This document shows, in pieces, positions 1 to 6,159 of a stretch of 13,096 nucleotides of DNA. Position 1 is the stretch's first letter. Each line of letters begins with the position of its first letter. Under the pieces are notes generated by a model. It ran no database searches. It worked only from the letters and a program-made list of their open reading frames with translations, and had not been told where the DNA came from. The translations under genes and the position numbers were made by a program. The stretch is from contig DIVQ01000223.1 of NCBI GenBank assembly GCA_002423325.1, positions 1 through 13,096 of the forward strand. Reading direction: 5' to 3'. Source of the stretch: Anaerolineales bacterium UBA6128 (GTDB lineage Bacteria; Chloroflexota; Anaerolineae; UBA1429).

Positions 1-1234
1 GCGACCAGCGCGCGATGCGCTGGATCTGGTTGTTGTCGATGCGATGCAGGCAGGGCGTCAGGGTGGCACGGTCGCCGCCCCAGGCTGAGATGCCGGCGTC
101 GCCCAGGTCGTGCAGCGCGCAACGGGTCACACGATGGCGCAGGCCGCGTTCGATCACAACGCCGTCGGTGCCCAGGTTGCGCAGCGTGCAGCCCCGCACG
201 CACACGCCCTCACCGTCGGTGATGCGGATGCCGACGCCGCGCCCGGCCTCCAGTACCAGTCCGCGCAGTTCAATATGCGCGGCGCCCTGCAGCTCGAACA
301 GCGGCTCTTCGAGCACCGAAAGCAGCGCCTCGCTGTCCTGCCAGGGCGTTGGCGGCCAAAAGTAGAGCTTGCCGCGCTCTCGGTCGACATAATACTCGCC
401 CGGCGAATCCAGTTCCTCCAGCACGTTCAAAAAGTAGAAGCGGTTGCCGGTGCGAAAGCCATAGTGGCCATGCGGCGGCGCGGTGACAATGAGCCGCTGC
501 TCCAGGTCGATAGAGGCGATGCGTTCGTACGAGTTGGCCCAATCCCAGGCCCAATAGCCGTGCACCCAGATGTCGTCGCTGGGCTGCCAGGCGCGCGGCC
601 GGTCGCCCTCATAGTAGAAACCGGCGGGCAGCGTGCCGATGGTGCCGCGGTGGCCGTCGGGTTGCCCCTCGGCATAGCCGGCGATGTTCACAAAGCCCTC
701 GTTCGGCCAGCGCGCCAGCATCATCGGGCGACCGCCGAAGAAGAGCTCGGCATGGGCGGGGGGCTGGCGGTAGCCCTGCGGGCTGCCGCCAGCGCTCAGG
801 CTGCGGCCAAAGCCGCGCGAGCGCAGTTGGCCATAGTCCGAGAGGCCGAGCGCTGTCAGGTCCGCCTCTACCACGTGCTCGCGCGCCTCGGGCGTCAGGC
901 GGGCGGCCACGGCCGGATCGCTTACTGGCCCAAAGGCCGAGATGCTCACCCCGCCCAGGATGCGCGGCTGCTCGTCGGGGAAGGCGCGATAGACGACTGG
1001 TGCGTCGGCCGCGCCTGAGTCGGCGCTGGTGAGCACGAACGGCTCGGTCAGCGCATAGTCGCCGCCGCGCAGCCAGATGGTGCCGGGCGCGCCCTGTGCG
1101 CGCAACGCCGCACGCGCGCGGGACAGCGTCGCAAAGGGGCCGTCGCTGGCGTCGGCGTTGGGGGCCGGCAGACGGCCGGACCAGGCATCGTTGCCCTGCG
1201 GGGAGACGTACCAGTCGGACGTTGTTGTCGACAT
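1..1234 (-). CDS. Right-handed parallel beta-helix protein (3'-truncated by window edge)
   Basis: An open frame of 411 codons with no stop runs from ATG at 1234 to the window edge. The N-terminus carries the block WYVSPQGNDAWSG (residues 8-20), followed by NADASDGPFATL. This is the hallmark of DUF1565/pectate-lyase-like beta-helix proteins that act on or bind polysaccharides. The later part shows short beta-rungs (around GAAHIELRGLVLEAG and GVCVRGCTLRNLG), as expected of a right-handed helix repeat. An in-frame TAG sits three codons upstream of the ATG, so no longer start exists. A weak AGGATGAG lies just upstream. There is no signal peptide, which is odd for a family that is usually exported. 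Substrate and activity (lyase, glycosidase or epimerase) cannot be read from this part. The C-terminus lies outside the window. Family confidence is high, function unknown. Confidence 0.85.
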   Translation of the reverse strand, partial: MSTTTSDWYVSPQGNDAWSGRLPAPNADASDGPFATLSRARAALRAQGAPGTIWLRGGDYALTEPFVLTSADSGAADAPVVYRAFPDEQPRILGGVSISAFGPVSDPAVAARLTPEAREHVVEADLTALGLSDYGQLRSRGFGRSLSAGGSPQGYRQPPAHAELFFGGRPMMLARWPNEGFVNIAGYAEGQPDGHRGTIGTLPAGFYYEGDRPRAWQPSDDIWVHGYWAWDWANSYERIASIDLEQRLIVTAPPHGHYGFRTGNRFYFLNVLEELDSPGEYYVDRERGKLYFWPPTPWQDSEALLSVLEEPLFELQGAAHIELRGLVLEAGRGVGIRITDGEGVCVRGCTLRNLGTDGVVIERGLRHRVTRCALHDLGDAGISAWGGDRATLTPCLHRIDNNQIQRIARWS

Positions 1235-1304
1235 GGGCTCATCCTATCATTTGATCGTTTGCGGGTCGGCTGCGGGTTCACAGGAGGGCGCTGGAAAAGG
1301 TCCT

Positions 1305-1456
1305 CCGTCGCCTGCGACGGCCCGGGCTGAAGCCGGGGCCTGTGCTGCAAAGCCTGCTGAAGCTGGCTGAGATTGGTTGTATACGGTGTTTTTGCCCCCC
1401 GAAGAGGGCGCGCCAGGGCACTGGCGACGTGACGCAGACCCGGGCCTCGGCCCGGG
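1305..1456. repeat. Array of six consecutive GC-rich hairpins (REP-like extragenic element)
   Basis: Six inverted repeats follow each other in about 150 bp. 1305-1320: CCGTCGC/GCGACGG. 1321-1338: CCCGGGCT-GA-AGCCGGGG, one mismatch. 1351-1368: AGCCTGCT-GA-AGCTGGCT, one mismatch. 1394-1409: GCCCCC-CGAA-GAGGGC, which reads as a UUCG tetraloop on the minus strand. 1411-1426: CGCCAG-GGCA-CTGGCG. 1439-1456: CCCGGGCC-TC-GGCCCGGG. The second and third share a GCTGAAGC core and start exactly 30 bp apart. The array fills the gap between the oxidoreductase operon and the beta-helix gene, both on the minus strand. It resembles dispersed extragenic palindromic repeats and could also act as a terminator or mRNA-end protector. 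No clear U-tract follows any stem on the minus strand. Whether it recurs in the genome cannot be seen here. Confidence 0.6.
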
Positions 1457-1491
1457 GAGCGACCGGAAATGCCGGCTTCCTCATTGCCCTC

Positions 1492-2406
1492 CTAACGCAC
1501 CTCGGAAAGCGCCACCTCGCGGCGTTCGTTGGCGCTCAGCAGCGCCGCCTGCATAAAGGCCATGATCTCGAGCGTCTCCTCGGGCGGCACCGGCGGCACG
1601 CCGGCCCGGAAGAAGGGCACGATCTCTTTGAGCAATTGGTGGTAGATCGGGATGGCGCTGGAATAGGTGGCCTGGCGCACCTTTTTCTCGCCGAATACCG
1701 TGGCGCCATAGTTACCCGCGCCCGCGCGCAGGCCGCGCAGCGTGCCGATGCGGCCATCGGGCCACTCACCAAAGACGAGGTCGTAGGCGTCGTTCGTGTG
1801 GCAGGCCAGCTTGCTGCAACCCGGGCCCATGAATGTGTAGAGGATCTCGACGCCATGCACGCCGTACCAGAAGAGCCCGGGGTTGGTGGGGTCGAGGTGC
1901 GCGGGGCTGAAGGCGTCGCAGGCCAGCACCTTGCCGAGCTCGGCGTCGCACTTGATGGCCGCGATATTGGCGTCGTAGCGCAGCGACGACGACGAAAAGA
2001 CCGGACTGCCGGCCTCGGCAGCCAGGCGCATGATCTCGGCGGCCTCGGCATAGCTTGCAGCCAGCGGCTTGTCGATGAACAACGGCTTATGCGCGGCGAT
2101 CACCGGGCGCGCCTCGGCCAGATGCCGTCGTCCGTCCACGCTCTCCAAAAGCACGGCGTCGACCTCGGCCACCAGCGCCTCCACCGAGTCGACCAGCGTC
2201 ACGCCATACTTTTCGGTCACGTCCTTCCTAAAGCCCTCGACGCGCGAGCAGCTGGCCTGCAGGTCGGGGCTGAAGGATGCATAGCCATGCGTGACCCGCG
2301 CACCGGGCACGTGCCACTGATCCTGCGGATCATTGAGCACCTTGGTGAATGCCGGTACGTGCGATGTATCAAAGCCGATGATGCCGACGCGAAGCTCGTC
2401 TGTCAC
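1492..2406 (-). CDS. Gfo/Idh/MocA family oxidoreductase (atypical nucleotide-binding loop)
   Basis: The protein has 304 aa with a GTG start, supported by AAGGAGGA five bases upstream. The Gfo/Idh/MocA family comprises NAD(P)-dependent sugar or cyclitol dehydrogenases with an N-terminal Rossmann domain and a C-terminal alpha/beta substrate domain. Here the N-terminus reads VGIIGFDTSHVPAF, so the usual GxGxxA loop is replaced by GFDTSH. The cofactor-site EKP motif appears as DKP (residues 112-114, in FIDKPLA). A conserved-looking HGVEILYTFMG segment lies where the substrate-side His is expected. The gene follows the second oxidoreductase by 29 bp on the same strand and is very probably co-transcribed with it. 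The altered loop places it in a divergent subgroup, and the substrate is unknown. A catalytically altered or non-redox role is possible. Confidence 0.85.
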   Translation of the reverse strand: MTDELRVGIIGFDTSHVPAFTKVLNDPQDQWHVPGARVTHGYASFSPDLQASCSRVEGFRKDVTEKYGVTLVDSVEALVAEVDAVLLESVDGRRHLAEARPVIAAHKPLFIDKPLAASYAEAAEIMRLAAEAGSPVFSSSSLRYDANIAAIKCDAELGKVLACDAFSPAHLDPTNPGLFWYGVHGVEILYTFMGPGCSKLACHTNDAYDLVFGEWPDGRIGTLRGLRAGAGNYGATVFGEKKVRQATYSSAIPIYHQLLKEIVPFFRAGVPPVPPEETLEIMAFMQAALLSANERREVALSEVR

Positions 2407-2435
2407 GATGTCCTCCTTGCAGGTGTCTGGTTTGG

Positions 2436-3440
2436 CTAGAGCTGATAGTCCTGCGGGTTGATCGTCAGGGCCTGGCCGCTGGCGAGCGATTCGTTCACCA
2501 GGTAGCTGATCAGCGCGGCGCGATAGGCCGCCACCAAGCCATTGGGCGCCGGCGCACCGGTGAGCACGGCGTCGGCGAACTGATCGATCTCCAGGCGGTG
2601 GCCCTTGTCGCCGGCCTTGAGCACGATGCGACCCTCGCCATTGTCGACCACCCCATGATACGACAGCGTGGTGAAATTGTCGATGTAGATGGCCTTGCCC
2701 GCCCAGTAGACCTCGGTGGCCTCCTTGGGGAAATCGGCGCAGCCATCGCTGGCGATCAGCGTGGTCGCCACTGAGCCATCGGCGAACCCGATGGTGACGT
2801 TGGCGCTGTCGGGGATGTGCACGCGCACCGGGTCGAGGAACGTGCCGCCGGCGGCGTACACCGAGACGGGCGGCGCGTCGACCAACCGGCAGAACAGGTC
2901 AAAGATGTGGCAACCCTCGCCCACAAAACGCCCGCCGCCGACGGCCGGATCGTGCGTCCAGCTGTCGGCCGGGAAGGGGGCCTGGATGCGGTGATAGAGC
3001 ATCTTTTTGCCGGGGTGCGCGGCCATGATCTCTTTGGCCTTGAGCACCAGCGGAGACAGGCCACGGTTGTAGCCCACGGTGTAGACCACGCCGGCCTCGC
3101 GCACGGCCTGTGCCACCTGGCGGCACTCATCGCGGTTGAGGCCCATCGGCTTTTCGCACAGGATGTGTTTGCCCGTCCTCGCCGCCTGCACCGAAAGGGG
3201 CGCGTGCCCGTCGTGGCGCGTGACGATGAAAACGGCGTCGATCTCCGGGTCGCCCAGGAGCTGGGCGACGTCGCTGGTGGCATAGCGCGCGCCCACCTCC
3301 TGGGCCACGCGCGAGGCCAGTTGCAGGTCGAGGTCGCAAGTCGCGACCAACGTCAATTTGGGGTTCTTGAGGATGTTTGGCACGTGCATGCCGCGTGCAA
3401 ACGACCCACAGCCGATCAGACCTACCCGCACCTGTTGCAT
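2436..3440 (-). CDS. Gfo/Idh/MocA family oxidoreductase
   Basis: The protein has 334 aa. The ATG is preceded by GGAGGT at a normal distance. The N-terminal Rossmann fold has GLIGCGSFARG (G10, G12, A15) and a CD acidic end of strand 2 (D35, suggesting NAD preference). The classic EKP motif is at 95-97 (ILCEKPMG). The C-terminal domain contains GGGRFVGEGCHIFDL (167-181); the H177/D180 pair matches the position of the family's catalytic His. Expected activity is NAD-dependent oxidation or reduction of a sugar, sugar acid or cyclitol; the substrate is not predictable. It is the first gene of a two-gene operon with the divergent paralogue downstream. It points away from the YhfC-type gene across a 172-bp intergenic region. 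I found no convincing minus-strand promoter there. Confidence 0.9.
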   Translation of the reverse strand: MQQVRVGLIGCGSFARGMHVPNILKNPKLTLVATCDLDLQLASRVAQEVGARYATSDVAQLLGDPEIDAVFIVTRHDGHAPLSVQAARTGKHILCEKPMGLNRDECRQVAQAVREAGVVYTVGYNRGLSPLVLKAKEIMAAHPGKKMLYHRIQAPFPADSWTHDPAVGGGRFVGEGCHIFDLFCRLVDAPPVSVYAAGGTFLDPVRVHIPDSANVTIGFADGSVATTLIASDGCADFPKEATEVYWAGKAIYIDNFTTLSYHGVVDNGEGRIVLKAGDKGHRLEIDQFADAVLTGAPAPNGLVAAYRAALISYLVNESLASGQALTINPQDYQL

Positions 3441-3526
3441 CGCGCTTACCTCCGCTGTGTGTTGCCTGTGTACGCCGGCCCCGTCACGGGGTGCGTCTGG
3501 TCGTGCCTGCGAGCTGGCGGCGCCAG

Positions 3527-3555
3527 TTGGCGCTGCTGCGCGGCTGCGTTATACT
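3527..3555 (+). promoter_or_regulatory. Sigma70-type promoter of the YhfC-type gene with overlapping palindrome
   Basis: TTGGCG (3527-3532), a 17-bp spacer and TATACT (3550-3555) give a predicted start of transcription near 3562, about 50 nt before the start codon. The -35 box overlaps a perfect 14-bp inverted repeat, GCGCCA-GT-TGGCGC (3520-3533), placed like a repressor operator. The promoter argues against any upstream ATG being the real gene start. Confidence 0.6.
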
Positions 3556-3568
3556 GCTGTGCGACCGT

Positions 3569-3598
3569 TGGCAGCGCCGGGCTGCCAGTTCAGCAGCC
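3569..3598 (+). promoter_or_regulatory. Leader region with two mutually exclusive hairpins
   Basis: TGGCAGC-GCCGG-GCTGCCA (3569-3587) forms a 7-bp stem. The right arm can instead pair downstream as GGCTGC (3580-3585) with GCAGCC (3593-3598). The two structures cannot coexist, and both lie between the predicted transcription start and the GGGGGG ribosome-binding site at 3603-3608. The geometry suits leader control, but no ligand motif is recognised. Confidence 0.35.
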
Positions 3599-3612
3599 GG
3601 TTGGGGGGACCC

Positions 3613-4407
3613 TTGAGAACGGGAACCACGATCGCATTCATCGTGTCTCTGCTCATCCAGGTGAGCTATCCGTTGGCGGTGACGCTGCTCTTTCGGCGCG
3701 CGCAGCGTCCCCCCTGGGCTGTGTTCATCTATGGCGCGCTGGTGTACGCCCTTTTTCAGTTGTTCACCTGGCTGCCGCTGAGCGTCTATCTGGATGCGAC
3801 CCTCGGCGCGCGCATGACAAGCCAGGGCGCAGCCTTTTTCTGGTTGCTGGCCTTGGCCGGGATCGGCGCGCTGCTCGAGGAGGGCGGCCGCTGGCTGGGC
3901 TATCGGTTCCTCTTCCGACGCGACAAGATCAAGCTGACCTGGCGTAACGGCGTGATGTACGGCCTGGGACACGGCGCGGTAGAGACGCTGCTGCTCTTTG
4001 CCGGGCTCACCTTTGTCACGATGCTGGCCTATATCCTGCTCGGCCAGTTCGATCTCGACGGCCTCGTCACCTCGCTGGGCGCCGAAGGGTCGCCCGCGCT
4101 GATCAAGGCCCTGCGCTCCATCCTCGACATGACCTGGGATCAGCCGCTGGTGGTGGCGATGGAGCGTCTGCTGGCCCTGCCGCACCAGGTGGCCTGGTCG
4201 CTGATGGTGATGACCAGCCTGTTCTACCGCCGCAAGCGCTGGTTCGCTCTTGCGCTGGCCTATCACACCTCGATCGCAGTGTTGGTGCCCAGCCTGGCCA
4301 GCCTGGCAGGCTTTGCCGTGGCCGAGGGCGTCAACCTGCTGTTTGCCCTGTTCAGCCTCTGGATCATCTCACGGCTGCGCGAGGCGCCCACGCTCGAGGC
4401 CGCCTGA
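3613..4407 (+). CDS. YhfC family membrane protein, putative glutamic-type intramembrane protease
   Basis: From a TTG start the protein has 264 aa. The TTG is chosen because a purine run (GGGGGG) lies just upstream and the promoter is at 3527-3555; an alternative GTG is at 3643. The protein is strongly hydrophobic, with about seven apparent membrane segments. Conserved polar residues sit in or next to these segments: E89-E90xxR93 (ALLEEGGRWLGYR), H120 and E124 (GLGHGAVET), and H218 (AYHTSIAVLV). This EExxR / GHGxxE / H layout is that of YhfC (PF10086), placed by family knowledge in the PrsW/CPBP-related glutamic intramembrane protease superfamily. The substrate is unknown; such proteins may handle signalling or membrane quality control. 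The gene ends 12 bp from the convergent aldolase gene, so the 3' ends of the transcripts must overlap or terminate within coding sequence. Confidence 0.75.
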   Translation: MRTGTTIAFIVSLLIQVSYPLAVTLLFRRAQRPPWAVFIYGALVYALFQLFTWLPLSVYLDATLGARMTSQGAAFFWLLALAGIGALLEEGGRWLGYRFLFRRDKIKLTWRNGVMYGLGHGAVETLLLFAGLTFVTMLAYILLGQFDLDGLVTSLGAEGSPALIKALRSILDMTWDQPLVVAMERLLALPHQVAWSLMVMTSLFYRRKRWFALALAYHTSIAVLVPSLASLAGFAVAEGVNLLFALFSLWIISRLREAPTLEAA

Positions 4408-4419
4408 GGCGCTTCGGCG

Positions 4420-5310
4420 TCAGGGCAGCTTGCCCAGGCCCTGCAGGATCGCGATCAACTTGGCGCGCGCCTCGCCCTGCAGCGAGGTGATGGGCGCGCG
4501 CGCCGGCCCCGCGGGCAAGCCTATCAGCGTCATCGCATCCTTCACGACCACCGGGAACGACCCCAACGCAAAGGCCTGGCGCAACGGCGAGAGTGCGCGC
4601 TGGCGTTCCAGCGCCAGCGCGTGATCACCGGCCTTCCACGCGTCATAGATCCCAACGACCAGATCGGGCACCACGTTGGCGGTGGCTGCCACCGCGCCCA
4701 CGCAACCGTAGCACAGGCCGGCATAGATCATCGTGTCACGGCCCATCAGCGTGCGAAAGGTCGGCGGGCACGCTTCGATGTAGGCCATGGTGTTCTGCAG
4801 ATCGCCGCTCGAGTCCTTGACGCCCACAAAGTTCGGAGCCTCTTGTGCGATGGCCGCAATCGTCGCGGGCGTCAGCGGCACCGCGGTGCGGCCGGGGTTG
4901 TTGTAGGCCAACACGGCCAGTGACACCGATTCGCAGATGCGCAGGTAGTGCTGCTTGATCTCCTCGGGCGATGGTTTGATGAAAAAGGGCGTGATGACCG
5001 ACACGGCATCGGCGCCCGAGCGTTCGGCGTGGCGCGTCAGTTCGACGCTTTCGCGCGTAGTGATGGCGCCCGTGCTGGGCATCACGAACACGCGGCCGGC
5101 AGCGTGCTCGATGACCAGGTCCATGACGCGCTTTTTCTCGTCGGTGCTGAGCGCAAAGAACTCGCCTTGGCTGCCACAGGGAAACAGCCCGTGCACGCCG
5201 TTGGCGATCAAATAGTCGACGATGGTGCGCAGCGCCGCCTCGTTGATCGACTCATCGGCGTTAAAGGGCGTGACGACCGGCACCACGATGCCCCGAACTG
5301 GCTTGGCCAT
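4420..5310 (-). CDS. Dihydrodipicolinate synthase / N-acetylneuraminate lyase family aldolase
   Basis: The 296-aa protein starts at ATG 5310, behind a GGAGGA ribosome-binding site and below a well-formed promoter; a longer frame to 5430 would cross that promoter. It is a class I (Schiff-base) TIM-barrel aldolase acting on pyruvate-type substrates. Visible catalytic residues are Lys165 (VGVKDSSGD), Tyr136 (LAYNNPGRT) and the carboxylate-binding Arg141. The loop that reads GTTGE in DapA and GSTGE in sialate lyases is GSQGE here (residues 46-50), so the second hydroxyl residue is Gln. This points away from plain lysine-pathway DapA and toward a sugar-acid or 4-hydroxy-2-oxo acid aldolase/dehydratase. 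Divergence from the epimerase-like gene, with a shared control region, supports a joint sugar-catabolic role. The exact substrate is not determinable. Confidence 0.88.
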   Translation of the reverse strand: MAKPVRGIVVPVVTPFNADESINEAALRTIVDYLIANGVHGLFPCGSQGEFFALSTDEKKRVMDLVIEHAAGRVFVMPSTGAITTRESVELTRHAERSGADAVSVITPFFIKPSPEEIKQHYLRICESVSLAVLAYNNPGRTAVPLTPATIAAIAQEAPNFVGVKDSSGDLQNTMAYIEACPPTFRTLMGRDTMIYAGLCYGCVGAVAATANVVPDLVVGIYDAWKAGDHALALERQRALSPLRQAFALGSFPVVVKDAMTLIGLPAGPARAPITSLQGEARAKLIAILQGLGKLP

Positions 5311-5344
5311 GGGGTCCTCCTCCGCAGTCTCTATGCTTGGGCGC

Positions 5345-5373
5345 ATTCTACCACGGAACAGAGTCCAGTCCAA
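5345..5373 (-). promoter_or_regulatory. Promoter of the DapA/NanA-family gene
   Basis: On the minus strand TTGGAC (5373-5368), a 17-bp spacer and TAGAAT (5350-5345) give transcription from about 5338, with a leader of roughly 28 nt containing the GGAGGA site. Its -35 lies only 7 bp from the -35 of the divergent promoter, so polymerases would compete for the site. Confidence 0.6.
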
Positions 5374-5380
5374 CAGCCCC

Positions 5381-5408
5381 TTGACGTCCGTCCGCCGGGG
5401 GGCATAAT
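5381..5408 (+). promoter_or_regulatory. Promoter of the AraD-like gene
   Basis: TTGACG (5381-5386), a 16-bp spacer and CATAAT (5403-5408) put the start of transcription near 5415, leaving a leader of about 27 nt with a strong AAAGGAG site. This fixes the GTG at 5442 as the start codon. Confidence 0.65.
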
Positions 5409-5441
5409 AGCTTCGTGGGACCTGATTCAAAGGAGACAGCC

Positions 5442-6092
5442 GTGTTAGTTGAATTGCGCGCTCGTGTATGTGAAGCCAACCTGATGCTGCCCGCCGCCGG
5501 TCTGGTGACCTGGACGAGCGGAAACGTCAGCGCGCGCGACCCCGAGAGTGGCCACGTGGTGATCAAGCCGAGCGGCCTGCGCTATGAGCGCATGACGCCC
5601 GAGAGCATGGTGGTATTGGACCTCGCGGGGCATGTGCTCGAGGGCGAACTGGCCCCCTCGGTGGACGCGCCCACGCACCTGATCATCTACCGGAACCGCC
5701 CGGATGTGATGAGCGTGGTGCACACACACTCGACCTTTGCCACGGCCTGGGCCGCAGCGGGCAAGTCGATCCCGGTCTACCTCACGGCCATCGCCGACGA
5801 GTTCGGCGGGCCGGTCCCGCTGGGCGCCTACGCGCAGATCGGCGAGGAGGAGATCGGCCGCGAGGTACTGCGCTCGATCGGCGACAGCCCCGCCATCCTG
5901 ATGAAGAACCATGGCGTGTTCACGATCGGCGCCAGCATCGATGCGGCGGTCAAGGCGGCGGTGATGGTGGAGGATGTAGCGCGCACGGCCTATTATGCGC
6001 TGCAACTCGGCCAGCCCGACGAGCTGCCGGCCGCGGAAGTGGCGCGCGCCCACAAGCGCTACGTGGACAGGTACGGCCAGCGCAAAGGCTGA
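5442..6092 (+). CDS. Class II aldolase/adducin family, L-ribulose-5-phosphate 4-epimerase-like
   Basis: The protein has 216 aa and starts at GTG 5442, behind AAAGGAG. It matches AraD/UlaF/SgbE epimerases along most of its length: SGNVSA (26-31), VIKPSGLRY (40-48), PSVDAPTH (72-79), and VHTHSTFATAWAAAGKSIP (93-111). Zinc ligands are His94, His96 and His157 (MKNHGVF). Asp119 (AIADEF) aligns with the catalytic Asp of AraD, and Asp75 is also kept. Near the C-terminus RYVDRYGQ keeps a Tyr-Gly-Gln like the YYGQ end of AraD. The expected reaction is zinc-dependent retro-aldol/aldol epimerisation of a pentulose 5-phosphate. A fuculose- or rhamnulose-type aldolase is the alternative. The gene lacks the HADYF form of the motif, so the symbol araD is not assigned. 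It faces the GNAT gene across a stem-loop. Confidence 0.8.
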   Translation: MLVELRARVCEANLMLPAAGLVTWTSGNVSARDPESGHVVIKPSGLRYERMTPESMVVLDLAGHVLEGELAPSVDAPTHLIIYRNRPDVMSVVHTHSTFATAWAAAGKSIPVYLTAIADEFGGPVPLGAYAQIGEEEIGREVLRSIGDSPAILMKNHGVFTIGASIDAAVKAAVMVEDVARTAYYALQLGQPDELPAAEVARAHKRYVDRYGQRKG

Positions 6093-6112
6093 ACTCGCCA
6101 GGACACAGCAGA

Positions 6113-6144
6113 ACGGCGATGGATGCAACCGCATCCATCGCCGT
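6113..6144. terminator. Bidirectional terminator-like stem-loop between convergent genes
   Basis: ACGGCGATGGATGC, loop AACC and GCATCCATCGCCGT form a perfect 14-bp stem. It lies 20 bp after the epimerase-like stop codon and 15 bp from the convergent GNAT stop. There is only a weak T-rich tail on either side (CTGGCTTGTTCG on plus), so efficiency may depend on the stem alone. Confidence 0.7.
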
Positions 6145-6159
6145 CTGGCTTGTTCGTGG

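Noticed and set aside
110..1018. Plus-strand open frame of 302 codons opposite the beta-helix gene
   Set aside because: The minus strand encodes a recognisable beta-helix protein over the whole span; the plus frame has no family features.
1377..1382. TATACA on the minus strand as a -10 box for the beta-helix gene
   Set aside because: No acceptable -35 at 16-18 bp upstream, and it would put the whole hairpin cluster 1305-1368 in the leader; not supported enough.
1342..2439. Long plus-strand open frame (365 codons) opposite the first oxidoreductase
   Set aside because: High-GC shadow frame: rich in R, H, G, A with no domain, and fully overlapped by a clear Gfo/Idh/MocA gene with a ribosome-binding site.
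3358..3612. N-terminal extension of the YhfC-type protein from ATG 3358
   Set aside because: It overlaps the start of the oxidoreductase gene and runs through the promoter at 3527-3555; the extension is hydrophilic and unlike the family.
2817..3947. Plus-strand open frame of 376 codons across the second oxidoreductase and into the YhfC-type gene
   Set aside because: Covers two well-supported genes in other frames and shows no coherent protein features.
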